Below, piece by piece: positions 1 through 8,044 of a DNA stretch of 64,000 nt; positions within the stretch are counted from its first letter, which is position 1; each line of letters starts with the position of its first letter. The DNA comes from Erwinia sp. E602. GTDB lineage: Bacteria; Pseudomonadota; Gammaproteobacteria; Enterobacterales; Enterobacteriaceae. The notes beneath the pieces are model-generated. The model did no database searches and was not told the origin of the DNA. It saw only the letters and a program-made list of their open reading frames with translations. The translations under genes and the position numbers were made by a program. The stretch lies in contig NZ_CP046582.1 of the NCBI RefSeq assembly GCF_018141005.1, positions 2,852,001 to 2,916,000 of the forward strand. Reading direction: 5' to 3'.

Positions 1-295
1 CTCCCTCCTGAACGCCTGCATGAATCTGGCTTACGTTACCGGTGCCGATGTCGAGCATGGCAACGCTTGCATCCTCAGTGAAGATTAAATTGCCTTTGTC
101 GGTCAGCGCCAGGGCGCCAGTGCGCGCTGCTGACTTATGAACAGTTGCAAACCGTCCGTCGGGCAACAACGCATTTATCCTTCCGCCAGTGATATCCACA
201 AAATACAGAACACCGCTCTGGTTATTCCAGACCGGGCTTTCGCCGAGCTCAGCGCCGACGCTGGCAATGCGGCGTAAACCGTAATTATCAGGCAT
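1..295 (-). CDS. SMP-30/gluconolactonase/LRE family protein, N-terminal part only
   Basis: Reading the minus strand from the ATG at 295-293 gives an open frame that runs off the window edge (98 codons seen). The start resembles the SMP-30/regucalcin beta-propeller family: a GAELGESPVW segment near residue 15 carries the metal-ligand Glu of the E-S-P signature, followed by LYFVDITGGRINAL, a typical first blade. Family members hydrolyse sugar lactones. The gene starts one base after the stop of the SDR gene upstream, so the two are almost certainly cotranscribed; dehydrogenase plus lactonase suggests oxidative breakdown of a sugar, substrate unknown. Only the N-terminal third is visible. Confidence 0.8.
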   Translation of the reverse strand, partial: MPDNYGLRRIASVGAELGESPVWNNQSGVLYFVDITGGRINALLPDGRFATVHKSAARTGALALTDKGNLIFTEDASVAMLDIGTGNVSQIHAGVQEG

Positions 296-296
296 T

Positions 297-1169
297 TCAG
301 GACTCTTTTATCTGCTGCCACTGACGGGCAATGTCCGCCACGCTTTCGCATTCGACACGCGTCAGATCGGTGGGATAAACAACGCCAGGGTTCTCACAAA
401 AACGTGTTGCGGTGAACTGACCATTGCTGGCACGCAGGATGTAGCCCGTGTCCTGACACAACGGACTCGCCAGGTAAAGGGCTCCCGGGGCTACCCACTC
501 CGGTTTGAGGTCAAGCGGGGGCTGCGCACTCCCCCACATGCGCGTTCTGGCAACCGGAGAGATGCTGTTAACCAGAATGCCATGCTGTTCGCCTTCCTGG
601 CTCAGGGCATTCATGATACCTATCTGAGCCATCTTGCCCGCAGCGTAAGCCACAAGGCCGGGCTGCGCATAACGCTGAAACATGGCACGATCGGAGGTAG
701 TAAACACGATTCGCGGGGAAGAGGAGTGCTTAAGGTATGCCCAGGCACATTTACTCAACCAGATCGGTGCGCGAAGGTTGATGGCAACGGCTCGCTCAAT
801 GAAGTCTTCATCCTGGTCTTCGATAAGCTGGTAGTCCACCCAGCCTGCGTTGTGGATCAGGATGTCAAGTTTACCAAACCCTGTTACCGCCAGCGCTATA
901 AGCTCCCTGCAGCACGCTTCGTTATCCAGGCGTCCGCTGTGTGAAAGCAGTTGCCCGCTGTCGGCGCGCAGGGTGCGAACAGCTTCTGCGATCACATCCT
1001 CAGTGGCTCCTTCACCCGACCGGTTGGTGCCAGGGTCGCTGATAACAACCCGCGCACCGTGATCTAACAACAACTGCGCATATGCGCGTCCCAGCCCCTG
1101 CCCGGCACCGGTGACGATCGCGACCTTATCCTTTAAAAGCGCATCTGCAGGTTGGTTTTTATGACTCAT
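297..1169 (-). CDS. Short-chain dehydrogenase/reductase (SDR)
   Basis: A 290-residue SDR oxidoreductase using NAD(P). The Rossmann motif TGAGQGLG lies near residue 20, the HNAGW variant of NNAG near 105, and the active-site YAAGK near 175, with a TTS segment before it supplying the Ser. The ATG at 1169 is chosen over an upstream in-frame start because GGAG sits about 10 bases before it and the extra residues match nothing in the family. It is followed one base later by a lactonase-like gene and preceded by a LysR regulator on the same strand. Substrate cannot be inferred beyond a likely sugar or hydroxy compound. Confidence 0.85.
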   Translation of the reverse strand: MSHKNQPADALLKDKVAIVTGAGQGLGRAYAQLLLDHGARVVISDPGTNRSGEGATEDVIAEAVRTLRADSGQLLSHSGRLDNEACCRELIALAVTGFGKLDILIHNAGWVDYQLIEDQDEDFIERAVAINLRAPIWLSKCAWAYLKHSSSPRIVFTTSDRAMFQRYAQPGLVAYAAGKMAQIGIMNALSQEGEQHGILVNSISPVARTRMWGSAQPPLDLKPEWVAPGALYLASPLCQDTGYILRASNGQFTATRFCENPGVVYPTDLTRVECESVADIARQWQQIKES

Positions 1170-1272
1170 GCTGAATCTCCGTGAACAAGAATGTCCCAAT
1201 GATGGGATAGCTCACGCAGTCAGTAAAATATCTTATTTGTAGCTTAATAATATCTGTGTCGTCTCAATCCAG

Positions 1273-2175
1273 TCAAAGCTGCATGGCCCTGCGTATCTCC
1301 TCGATTAATTTGTCCCGGATGAGGGAGTCCGATCGCGCATTCCACCCCATCAGCAGTTCTGTGTGCTGCAGTTCTGCCGGTGCATCGACTTCGAGCGGCC
1401 TGAATATCACGTCTTCCCGCGCCTCCTGCGCCAGTGAGGCGGGTAGCAGTGCAACGCCGAAGCCGCTGGCAACAAGCGCCACGAGCGTCTGCAGCTGCCG
1501 GGCCTGTTGTGAAATGTGAGGTCTGAATCCTGCGGCTTCGCAGAGCTGCATCATCTGGTCATGAAAACCGTGCCCGAGGTGGCGCGGGGCCGAAACAAAG
1601 TGCTCATCTTGAAGTGCTGAGAGTTGAATGGTTCGACAATATGCAAGGCGGTGTGTGGCAGGCAGAGCGATCACAACAGGCTCAAGCAATAGGGAGTCGA
1701 AACGCAGGTCAGGCGCACTTCTGCCTGACGGGCGCATAAATCCCAAATCCGCGCGTCCCTGCTCAAGCGCTTCAATCTGCTCCTGGGTCGTTGCCTCCTG
1801 CATTGTGAAGGTGACGGCCGGATAGGCAGCACGAAAGTTTCTCAGTGCGCGCAGCAGGGGGACATAACCGGCAATGCTGATAAAGGTCAGGGTGAGGTGG
1901 CCTTCAATTCCCTGCGACACGCGACGTGTTTTTTCAACGCCCTCATCAAGAGTACGCAACACCTCTCGCGCGGATTCGAGGAAACTTACTCCCGCAGGCG
2001 TAAGCGACACGCTGCGGTTTGTACGCGCAAACAGCGAAACCCCTATCTCCTGCTCCAGCCTGCGAATAGCCTGACTCAGGGGGGGCTGCGCCATATTAAG
2101 TCGCTGCGCGGCCCGGTTGAAGTGCAGCTCTTCTGCAACGGCGATAAACTGGAAAAGAAGCCGGGTTTCAATCAT
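1273..2175 (-). CDS. LysR-family transcriptional regulator
   Basis: 300 residues, the usual LysR length. The N-terminal winged helix-turn-helix is plain (residues 1-60: FIAVAEELHFNRAAQRLNMAQPPLSQAIRRLE), followed by a periplasmic-binding-like effector domain. It lies about 100 bases upstream of the SDR and lactonase genes on the same strand and is divergent from the glutathione peroxidase gene, so it probably regulates the SDR-lactonase pair. The N-terminus looks like the CatR/CbnR-type subgroup (QPPLSQAIRRLE), but the effector is unknown. Confidence 0.9.
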   Translation of the reverse strand: MIETRLLFQFIAVAEELHFNRAAQRLNMAQPPLSQAIRRLEQEIGVSLFARTNRSVSLTPAGVSFLESAREVLRTLDEGVEKTRRVSQGIEGHLTLTFISIAGYVPLLRALRNFRAAYPAVTFTMQEATTQEQIEALEQGRADLGFMRPSGRSAPDLRFDSLLLEPVVIALPATHRLAYCRTIQLSALQDEHFVSAPRHLGHGFHDQMMQLCEAAGFRPHISQQARQLQTLVALVASGFGVALLPASLAQEAREDVIFRPLEVDAPAELQHTELLMGWNARSDSLIRDKLIEEIRRAMQL

Positions 2176-2341
2176 GAGATGCCATGGATACCATCAGGAT
2201 GTTATTGAGATACATATCATATCACTGATGCAGATACCTGCCTTCGATGCCGTATCACCCGATTTTCCAGCCGGGAATGTGACAGCAACGCGCTGCGTGG
2301 TAAAGTCGGCATCGAACAGCTTCTGCCCTGAGGATCCCGTT

Positions 2342-2836
2342 ATGAGTCCCTTTTATCAACTTACGGCCACCAGCCTGGCCGGCCAGCCTGTCTCTTTGAG
2401 CGACTACGCGGGCAAGGTGGTTCTGGTCGTCAATACCGCCAGCCACTGTGGTTTCACGCCACAATACGCCGGCCTTGAAGCGCTCTACAAGAAATATGCC
2501 GCCCAGGGCCTGGTGGTGCTGGGCTTCCCCTGCAACCAGTTTGGTAAGCAGGAGCCGGGCGGCGCTGACGACATTACGCGGACCTGCCATATCAACTACG
2601 GCGTGAGCTTCCCGATGTTCGGCAAAACAGAGGTCAACGGACGCGCGGCGCATCCGGTGTTTCGTTATCTGAAAAACGCCCTGCCCGGCGTGCTGGGTGG
2701 GCGGATAAAGTGGAACTTCACTAAGTTCCTGATCGGGCGCGACGGCAAACCGCTCAGGCGTTTTGCCCCCTTCACCACCCCGGAGAAGATGGAAGCCGCC
2801 ATCCTTGCTGCACTTGAAATCCGGGCGTTGCGGTAG
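2342..2836 (+). CDS. Glutathione peroxidase family protein (thiol peroxidase)
   Basis: 164 residues, the usual length for bacterial Gpx proteins that reduce hydroperoxides with thioredoxin or glutathione. The peroxidatic Cys lies in NTASHCGFTPQY (about residue 36), the catalytic Gln in FPCNQFGKQE (about 71) and the Trp/Asn pair in WNFTKFLI (about 124); a further Cys in TCHINYG is at the usual resolving position. The ATG at 2342 is chosen because the upstream in-frame extension has no family similarity. It belongs to the BtuE/GpxA-like group, but it is a cysteine Gpx and I do not assign the btuE symbol since the neighbourhood differs from E. coli. Confidence 0.9.
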   Translation: MSPFYQLTATSLAGQPVSLSDYAGKVVLVVNTASHCGFTPQYAGLEALYKKYAAQGLVVLGFPCNQFGKQEPGGADDITRTCHINYGVSFPMFGKTEVNGRAAHPVFRYLKNALPGVLGGRIKWNFTKFLIGRDGKPLRRFAPFTTPEKMEAAILAALEIRALR

Positions 2837-3073
2837 TCCGGATCGTGCAACAGTAAAGCAGCGGGTGTAAATTCTTCTCCATTGAACTGACTGACTGGCC
2901 CGCGTTATCTGCCTGTATGGCGCGTATCAGTGCGCGCCACGTGGTGCAGGCCGCATTACGGGCAGAAGCCACGCAGTGAGGTGGTGCGGGCTTATCAGGT
3001 ACAGCGTAGGTTTACTAAACGCAGTGGCAGCGGCCCCCTTTTTCCGGTCGACCGCTGCTGACTCAAAACCTAC

Positions 3074-3811
3074 TCAGAACGCCGCAAACTCCGCAATCTT
3101 CTTACCCGTGCGCATTTCCAGGAAGTCCAGCAGCCTGCGCGGCGTGACATTCAGCACCCGATCCTGCGGGAAGTCGACTTCCTGCATAATGCGCAGGCAG
3201 TGGTCGAACTGGCCGAGGGTGAAGGCGGTGTGGGAATCGGAGCCCAGCGCGATGCGTCCGCCGGCGTCGCGCACTGCTTCCGCCACTTTGCGGCAGTTTG
3301 GTTCGCTGCCCTTGCGTGAGGTGGTGAACGAGGAGTTGTTCAGCTCCAGCGCCACGTCGTACTTCGCCGCCGCTTCCGCTACCGCGCGAATGTCGATCGG
3401 GTAGTTCGGGTTGCCGGGGTGGCTGATAATGTGCACCAGCCCGCCGGCCATCGCGGCGATCATCGCTTCGGTGTGGGTGGCCTCGTCCTGCGGCGGGAAC
3501 ACCGGCTCGTGGAAGCCGGCAACGATAATATCGATCGAGCCGAGCATCGGGCCACTGCAGTCGATCTCGCCCTGCAGGTTTTTGATGTTGGCTTCAATCC
3601 CGCGCAGCACGCCGATGCCGTCAATCACGCGCGGCCAGACTTTCATATTAACGAAGTGCCAGTAGTGCGGCGCGTCGGCCATATCCGGGCCGTGATCGGT
3701 AATCGCCAGCAGCTTAACGCCGCAGGTCTGCGCCTGCAGCACGTAGTCGCGCAGCGTGCTGTAGGCATGGGTGCTGGCAACGGTGTGCATATGTAGATCG
3801 ACCGGGTACAT
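3074..3811 (-). CDS. ycdX: PHP-family phosphatase YcdX
   Basis: 245 residues, co-linear with E. coli YcdX. PHP-domain trinuclear zinc ligands are visible: DLHMHT at residues 5-10, AITDHG near 36-41, GIEAN near 70, HIISHPGNP near 130, and GSDSHT near 190. YcdX is a cytoplasmic phosphatase linked to swarming and hydroxypyruvate/glyoxylate metabolism in E. coli (family knowledge). It lies directly downstream of ghrA on the same strand (41-base gap), the same pairing as in E. coli, so the two are likely an operon. Confidence 0.95.
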   Translation of the reverse strand: MYPVDLHMHTVASTHAYSTLRDYVLQAQTCGVKLLAITDHGPDMADAPHYWHFVNMKVWPRVIDGIGVLRGIEANIKNLQGEIDCSGPMLGSIDIIVAGFHEPVFPPQDEATHTEAMIAAMAGGLVHIISHPGNPNYPIDIRAVAEAAAKYDVALELNNSSFTTSRKGSEPNCRKVAEAVRDAGGRIALGSDSHTAFTLGQFDHCLRIMQEVDFPQDRVLNVTPRRLLDFLEMRTGKKIAEFAAF

Positions 3812-3852
3812 GTTATCTCCTTTCTGCGGGGCGCTCGCCGCCCCGCCTGCTG

Positions 3853-4791
3853 TTAGTAGCCGCGGCTCAGATCGACGCGGCCGGACGGCATCTCACCTTG
3901 TTCCTGCAACAGAATCGAACGCGTGATGTAGTCGCAAGCTTCCTCTCTTAAGGTTACAGCCGCATTATGCGGCGTGATGGCGATGTCAGGATGGGACCAG
4001 AACGCGTGTTCCACCGGCAGCGGCTCGTGGTTAAACACGTCCAGCGCCGCGGCGCTGACTTCACCGGCCTCCAGCGCGGCCAGCAGGTCGGCCTCGACCA
4101 GGTGGGCACCGCGCGCCAGGTTAAGCAGGAATGCGCCCGGCAGCAGCTGGCCGAGCAGCGCGCGGTTGATAATGCCGACGGTCTGCGGCGTGTTGGGCAG
4201 CAGGTTGATCAGCACCCGGGTGCCGGAGAGAAACTCACCGAGCTGCGCGTCACCGTGGAAGCTGGTCACCCCGTCAATCTGCTTCGGCGAGCGGCTCCAG
4301 CAGCGCAGCGGGAAGCCCCACGCCTGCAGGCTCTGCGCCACGCTGGCCCCCAGCACTCCGGCCCCGAGCAGGCCGATGGTAAACTCTTCGCGGCGGTGGT
4401 TACGCAGGTGGTGCCACAGCGCTTCGCGCTTCTGCTGCTGGTACTCCGGGAACCGGCGGAACCAGCCAAGCACGTGGTAGACGGCATACTCCTGCATCTG
4501 CAGGCTCATACCGGTATCTTCCAGCCGGAACAGCGGCACGCCTTCGCCGAGCATATCGGGATGCTGGCGCAGCTGTTCGAGAATATCATCCACCCCGGCC
4601 CCCAGCGCGTAGACGCCGCGCAGGCGGCGGCCTTTTAACATCTCGGGCGGTGGGTTGCGCACCAGCGCATAGTCGGCCGGGCGATCGTCGCCGGGCAGCC
4701 ACTGGCGCACGCGCGCGCCGGGCAGGCGCTGCTGTAACAGGTCAATCCATTTATCGGCTTTAAAAGAGGGATGGTAAAAAAGGATATCCAC
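3853..4791 (-). CDS. ghrA: Glyoxylate/hydroxypyruvate reductase A
   Basis: 312 residues, matching E. coli GhrA in length and order of motifs: the NAD(P)H-binding [16 protein letters not shown] near residue 140, [19 protein letters not shown] near 200, the catalytic [19 protein letters not shown] near 225 and the HNAA segment near 275. The enzyme reduces glyoxylate and hydroxypyruvate in the cytoplasm. The start is GTG at 4791 with GGAG about nine bases upstream. First gene of a likely ghrA-ycdX operon reading away from the tRNA-Ser locus, as in E. coli. The 313 bases upstream to the tRNA contain no gene. Confidence 0.95.
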   Translation of the reverse strand: MDILFYHPSFKADKWIDLLQQRLPGARVRQWLPGDDRPADYALVRNPPPEMLKGRRLRGVYALGAGVDDILEQLRQHPDMLGEGVPLFRLEDTGMSLQMQEYAVYHVLGWFRRFPEYQQQKREALWHHLRNHRREEFTIGLLGAGVLGASVAQSLQAWGFPLRCWSRSPKQIDGVTSFHGDAQLGEFLSGTRVLINLLPNTPQTVGIINRALLGQLLPGAFLLNLARGAHLVEADLLAALEAGEVSAAALDVFNHEPLPVEHAFWSHPDIAITPHNAAVTLREEACDYITRSILLQEQGEMPSGRVDLSRGY

Positions 4792-5104
4792 GTTTTTTCT
4801 CCTGTTTTTTTAACAGGCTCGGTTAAAACGTCGCCGCTGGCAAGGGAAATTTGGGGCAGCGAGCTGCCAGCAATGCGTTATCGCGCTTCGGCCCGGTGGA
4901 TCGGCAGGACGGGGGCCATCGCCGGTGCGCTGCCGCCCCGGCCGGACAGGGCGAAAACCGGCAGAGCGCCCTTGAGTTGCTGCATTAAGCGTCAGAGTGG
5001 GTTAAAACTGACTAAACGATCGAAATAGCGTGGAAAATCAGTTGACCGGCGCAGGCATTTTCCCTACATTAGCGCCCGTTGTCACCGTAAGGCGGCAACA
5101 CGCT
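4792..5104. other. Intergenic region between ghrA and tRNA-Ser with tRNA promoter
   Basis: No open frame with family similarity is present. The leftward ghrA leader occupies the first part (with a small CCTGTTT/AACAGG hairpin near 4800-4820). The right end holds the tRNA promoter: -35 TTGACC at 5042-5047, a 17-base spacer and -10 TACATT at 5065-5070, followed by a GC-rich discriminator (AGCGCCC) typical of stringently controlled stable-RNA promoters. Confidence 0.7.
5042..5070 (+). promoter_or_regulatory. Sigma-70 promoter of first tRNA-Ser
   Basis: TTGACC at 5042-5047 and TACATT at 5065-5070 with 17-base spacing, followed by a GC-rich discriminator, 35 bases before the tRNA. Confidence 0.7.
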
Positions 5105-5192
5105 GGTGAGGTGTCCGAGAGGCTGAAGGAGCACGCCTGGAAAGTGTGTATACGGCAACGTATCGAGGGTTCGAACCCCTCTCTCACCACCA
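5105..5192 (+). tRNA. serX: tRNA-Ser (GGA anticodon), first copy
   Basis: 88-base class II tRNA. The acceptor stem pairs GGTGAG (5105-5110) with CTCACC (5183-5188); the anticodon GGA lies in CCTGGAAAG, a long variable arm follows, the T loop is GGTTCGAACC and CCA is encoded at 5190-5192. Position next to ghrA matches E. coli serX. It differs from the copy at 7804 by a single base in the D loop (GAGAGG here, GAGTGG there). The usual enterobacterial serX/serW D loop has T, so this copy is the variant. Confidence 0.95.
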
Positions 5193-5206
5193 TATTTAAA
5201 GAGAAA

Positions 5207-5235
5207 GTCTGAGCGAAAGCTCAGACTTTTTTTTT
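5207..5235 (+). terminator. Rho-independent terminator of first tRNA-Ser
   Basis: Stem GTCTGAGC (5207-5214) and GCTCAGAC (5219-5226) closed by a GAAA tetraloop and followed by nine T. Confidence 0.9.
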
Positions 5236-5336
5236 GCTGCAACTTCATGTTGGTGCAGATGCCCTCACCTTGCCGGATATGGCAACCAGGCACAGTAGGC
5301 GCTTTGTGGATCCCGACTAAAAAAACAACAAGCGTT

Positions 5337-5981
5337 TCATTTCCCAGTGCTGGAAGTGACGTTGGCCGATGGGATTGGACTGGTGAACATATTCTGTACC
5401 CTGCCCCAAAAACTAGAAATAACACCTGATTTTGTAGCATCATCTGATGTCCAATAGGCGAGAGCATGAAGGGAAAAGATTAAGATAAAAACAGCCACAA
5501 CACTCTGAAAACCATTGAAAACCCATTTTAACGACTGTTTTAGAAACGATACGTTCGCTAAGGGGTATGCCTGCATTTTGGATAAAATATCTTTCTTTAC
5601 ATCAGATCTTGCTGTCTTAACAGCTTGCTCAATGGCTTTAATGTGAGCGACATCTTTGTTTTTCATGGCAGTTTGATGTTGTTTTTTTAATACCTGAATA
5701 TCATCAGCATGCTTGCTAATTAATGCTGCATCTAATTCCTCAGTAAGGGCTGCCATTAGCCCCAACCCCTTATCTCTAAACTCCTGTAATTGACTTTTTG
5801 TCACAGAAGCATCATGGAATTTTTCTAACGCTTCTGCGACATTTTCTTCGGAATTACCTGCATCACGAAGGTCTTGTGCAAGGTTATCTTTTTCTAATTT
5901 GTAGCAGGTATAAGCCAAAAGTCCCAGGTAGTCTTTCTCATCGGTGACCAATTCACGAAAAACCCATTTTTTAAAGGCCAC
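5337..5981 (-). CDS. Hypothetical protein with one C-terminal membrane segment, in tRNA-Ser-bracketed insertion
   Basis: Not recognised. The GTG at 5981 is preferred: AGGAG lies eight bases upstream, whereas a longer reading from 6020 would start inside the IS3 end. The product is 214 residues: an acidic/lysine-rich, predicted helical region (about residues 20-150, charged repeats such as SDVKKDILSKMQ), one hydrophobic segment near 160-185 (SVVAVFILIFSLHALAYW), and a short Ser/Thr-rich tail. Codon use is AT-richer than neighbouring chromosomal genes, consistent with foreign origin. The IS3 element ends about 20 bases upstream of the start and may have replaced its original promoter. Confidence 0.65.
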   Translation of the reverse strand: MAFKKWVFRELVTDEKDYLGLLAYTCYKLEKDNLAQDLRDAGNSEENVAEALEKFHDASVTKSQLQEFRDKGLGLMAALTEELDAALISKHADDIQVLKKQHQTAMKNKDVAHIKAIEQAVKTARSDVKKDILSKMQAYPLANVSFLKQSLKWVFNGFQSVVAVFILIFSLHALAYWTSDDATKSGVISSFWGRVQNMFTSPIPSANVTSSTGK

Positions 5982-6022
5982 AATTATGTTCTCCTGACTA
6001 GTCCTGGTATAAGTTGACACCT

Positions 6023-6895
6023 TCAGCCAGCGATCAACGCCTGATGAACCTCATCAGGCGTTTTATATTTTAGCGCCAGATGTGGACGCTCCCCGTTGTA
6101 GATTGCTACCGACTCCGCCACCATTTTTTTTGCCTCATGCAGATCGGCCGGACGGTGCAGGAGAAATTCCGTTTTCAGTATCCCGTTGACTCTTTCTGCC
6201 AGCGCATTCTGATAACAGTCGTAACCATCGGTCATCGAACAGGTTATTCCATATTTTTGATGCATCGCCTGATACTTTTCCGAGCAATACTGGATCCCCC
6301 TGTCTGAGTGGTGTATCAGTTTCAGTTGACCGCGCCGGTGTCGTAAGGCACAGCGAAGCGCCTCCATAACCTCTTCAGTTTTAAGGCTTTCATGGACGTG
6401 GTAGCCCATGATTTTACGTGAGCAGGCGTCGGTTATCAGACTCAGATAAACCATGTCACCCCGGGTTGGAAGATATGTAATATCTGCAACCCAGGCCTGT
6501 TCAGGACGGCTAATTATCACCTGGTCTGGACCCTTTTTTAGCAGATTTGGATGCCTGCGGAACCGATGATGGCTGTTAGTTGTTTTGTGGTATGCACGCT
6601 TGCAGGGAACCAGCATTCGGTGTTCAGACAGCAGTGTGAACAGCCTGTCACGCCCCACTGGCGGGGCTATCTGTGCCTGGCTGTGAAGCAGGTAATGAAG
6701 TTTCCGTGTGCCTATTCGCGGCTGGCGTAGCCTGACTTTCGCCACGAAACGTATGACCTCAGCCGACTGCCTCCGGCGGGCGATATCCCGTTTGTTTTGC
6801 TGGTACCAGGACTGTCTGCTGTGCCCAAAAAACTGACAGACACGGCTGACCGTCAGCTTTTTGGCCGGAGTTTGCGCGAGGACTTCCCGGGCCGC
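6023..6895 (-). CDS. IS3-family transposase OrfB (DDE catalytic domain), expressed by -1 frameshift
   Basis: The frame downstream of the slippery heptamer A-AAA-AAG (6901 to 6895, minus strand) encodes 290 residues: an HTH_21-like segment with RRRQSAEVIRF and RIGTRKLHYLL, then the rve integrase core with the DDE triad in WVADITYLP, IHHSDRGIQY and NALAERVNGILK, ending with the family GERPHLALKYKTP motif. No stop interrupts it from the heptamer to 6023. A conventional ATG occurs only at 6745, inside the domain, so synthesis as an OrfAB fusion by programmed frameshifting is expected. Confidence 0.88.
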   Translation of the reverse strand, partial: AAREVLAQTPAKKLTVSRVCQFFGHSRQSWYQQNKRDIARRRQSAEVIRFVAKVRLRQPRIGTRKLHYLLHSQAQIAPPVGRDRLFTLLSEHRMLVPCKRAYHKTTNSHHRFRRHPNLLKKGPDQVIISRPEQAWVADITYLPTRGDMVYLSLITDACSRKIMGYHVHESLKTEEVMEALRCALRHRRGQLKLIHHSDRGIQYCSEKYQAMHQKYGITCSMTDGYDCYQNALAERVNGILKTEFLLHRPADLHEAKKMVAESVAIYNGERPHLALKYKTPDEVHQALIAG

Positions 6896-7254
6896 TTTTT
6901 TACGATGCTTACCCCGTAATCATTTTTTAAAACGTTCACAACCGCTTCAAAAAACTCAGCTTTCTGGCTGACCAGTTCAAGCTGTTCTTCAAGTTCCTTG
7001 ATTCTTTGTTGTGGTGTGAGAGGGGTCGGGGGCTGATTCACAGGCAGACTCCTGGTTGAGAGATTGGGCAAAGTTGGACTCCAGTTAAGGCGTCCATGTT
7101 TGCGTAACCAGGACAGAACGGTTGAACGTCCCTGGATGCCATAGCGCTGCTGGGCTTGTTTGTAGGTCAGTTCGCCTTTCTCGACCTGCTCAACAACGGC
7201 CAGTTTAAAAGACAGAGTGTAATCTCGTTGGGTGCGTTTGAACTCAGTATTCAT
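6853..7254 (-). CDS. IS3-family transposase OrfA (DNA-binding)
   Basis: 133 residues from ATG 7254 with GGAGAA upstream. N-terminal helix-turn-helix of the transposase_8 type (YTLSFKLAVVEQVEKGELTY, then RSTVLSWLRKHG near 50), a Pro-rich linker, and a leucine-zipper-like helix (QQRIKELEEQLELVSQKAEF, near 85-105) used for multimerisation. The last third overlaps the OrfB frame, and the slippery A-AAA-AAG lies in its codons for VKK. Confidence 0.88.
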   Translation of the reverse strand: MNTEFKRTQRDYTLSFKLAVVEQVEKGELTYKQAQQRYGIQGRSTVLSWLRKHGRLNWSPTLPNLSTRSLPVNQPPTPLTPQQRIKELEEQLELVSQKAEFFEAVVNVLKNDYGVSIVKKRPGKSSRKLRPKS

Positions 7255-7319
7255 CACGTTCTCCGGAATTAAGTCGGAAACGTGTCAACGCTATTCAGGA
7301 CGGGTCATCCATAACATAA

Positions 7320-7340
7320 AGGCCCCTGAAAGGGGCCCTA
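7320..7340 (-). terminator. Hairpin after the 63-aa gene
   Basis: GGCCCCT and AGGGGCC arms around GAA, followed on the minus strand by a short T-rich stretch (TTTATG). A weak rho-independent terminator candidate. Confidence 0.5.
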
Positions 7341-7352
7341 AGAAAATAGCAC

Positions 7353-7544
7353 TTACTTATAAACTGTAGCGAATGCTTGTGCAAACATGCGATTTAATTC
7401 ATCAGCAGAGCGTTTCTCGGCGCGTTGTTTAGCCATCTTTTTTGAAGCAGCACTTATATCAGATACTGCTGTTGATGATCTGGATGCAACGGCAAGGGCT
7501 ACATCATAGGCTCTGTCTTTAGACGTTTTGTTAGCTTCAGCCAT
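7353..7544 (-). CDS. Small hypothetical protein (63 aa) in tRNA-Ser-bracketed insertion
   Basis: Not recognised. ATG at 7544 with GAGGGG about six bases upstream. The product is small, basic and Ala/Lys/Ser-rich (SAASKKMAKQRAEKRSADELN), predicted helical, with no membrane segment. It is followed on its own strand by a GGGGCC/GGCCCC hairpin (about 7322-7338) and then by the IS3 element. AT-richer than the backbone. Its stop is separated from the 214-aa gene only by the IS, so the two may once have been adjacent. Confidence 0.55.
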   Translation of the reverse strand: MAEANKTSKDRAYDVALAVASRSSTAVSDISAASKKMAKQRAEKRSADELNRMFAQAFATVYK

Positions 7545-7736
7545 CTAATCCCCCTCACAATTTAATTACACTCCTCACGTTTTTTAGCACAAAAAACAGG
7601 CGAAATCAATGTATTCAAACCCTCTCACCGTCTCAAAAAGTAGCAAGTTTTGCGTGAATAAACGGTAAACATCAGTAATGACTGTACTTGCACTGTACAC
7701 GGCTTAAGCGAATGGAATCAACGTGGGAAATAGTAC

Positions 7737-7765
7737 TTGACCCTTGTAGGTGCTATCCCTATAGT
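7737..7765 (+). promoter_or_regulatory. Sigma-70 promoter of second tRNA-Ser
   Basis: TTGACC at 7737-7742 and TATAGT at 7760-7765 with 17-base spacing and an AGCGC discriminator. Its sequence is unrelated to the first tRNA promoter outside the hexamers, so the second tRNA has an independent promoter. Confidence 0.75.
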
Positions 7766-7803
7766 AGCGCTCCGTTAGCCGGTGAGGCTGGCGGAAAAAC
7801 TGT

Positions 7804-7891
7804 GGTGAGGTGTCCGAGTGGCTGAAGGAGCACGCCTGGAAAGTGTGTATACGGCAACGTATCGAGGGTTCGAACCCCTCTCTCACCACCA
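7804..7891 (+). tRNA. tRNA-Ser (GGA anticodon), second copy
   Basis: 88 bases, identical to the copy at 5105 except for T instead of A in the D loop (GAGTGG). Complete acceptor stem, GGA anticodon, long variable arm, T loop and encoded CCA at 7889-7891. This copy has the standard enterobacterial D-loop sequence and is followed by its own terminator. Confidence 0.95.
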
Positions 7892-7906
7892 TCATTCTGA
7901 AGAAAA

Positions 7907-7935
7907 GTCTGAACTGCGGTTCAGACTTTTTTTTT
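7907..7935 (+). terminator. Rho-independent terminator of second tRNA-Ser
   Basis: Stem GTCTGAAC (7907-7914) and GTTCAGAC (7919-7926), TGCG loop, nine T. The lower stem is shared with the first tRNA terminator but the loop differs. Confidence 0.9.
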
Positions 7936-8044
7936 GCCCTAAAAATGTGATCTGCCGCACAAACTGACCAGCGCACCCCGCTCCGCTTCCCTTATCTTAC
8001 CCGCCACTTCCTTTGACAATCGCCGCTGGCGACGCGAGAACACT

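Larger units (their letters stand above)
6005..7297 (-). mobile_element. IS3-family insertion sequence, apparently intact
   Basis: About 1.29 kb with two overlapping frames joined by a -1 slippery site. The ends share GTTGACAC at equal distance from the tips (TGGTATAAGTTGACAC at 6005 reading inward; TGAATAGCGTTGACAC reading inward from 7297), and the tips start with the TG/CA usual for the family. GTCC/GGAC flank both tips, so the inverted repeat may extend to 6001-7301. I see no direct target duplication outside either choice. The element lies between the 214-aa and 63-aa unknown genes. The exact IS name cannot be given without a database. Confidence 0.85.

Noticed and set aside
2837..3073. 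Possible gene remnant between glutathione peroxidase and ycdX
   Set aside because: Short frames on both strands show no family pattern; treated as spacer.
7704..7976. A 90-codon minus-strand frame over the second tRNA-Ser
   Set aside because: It is the antisense of a tRNA gene and its terminator.
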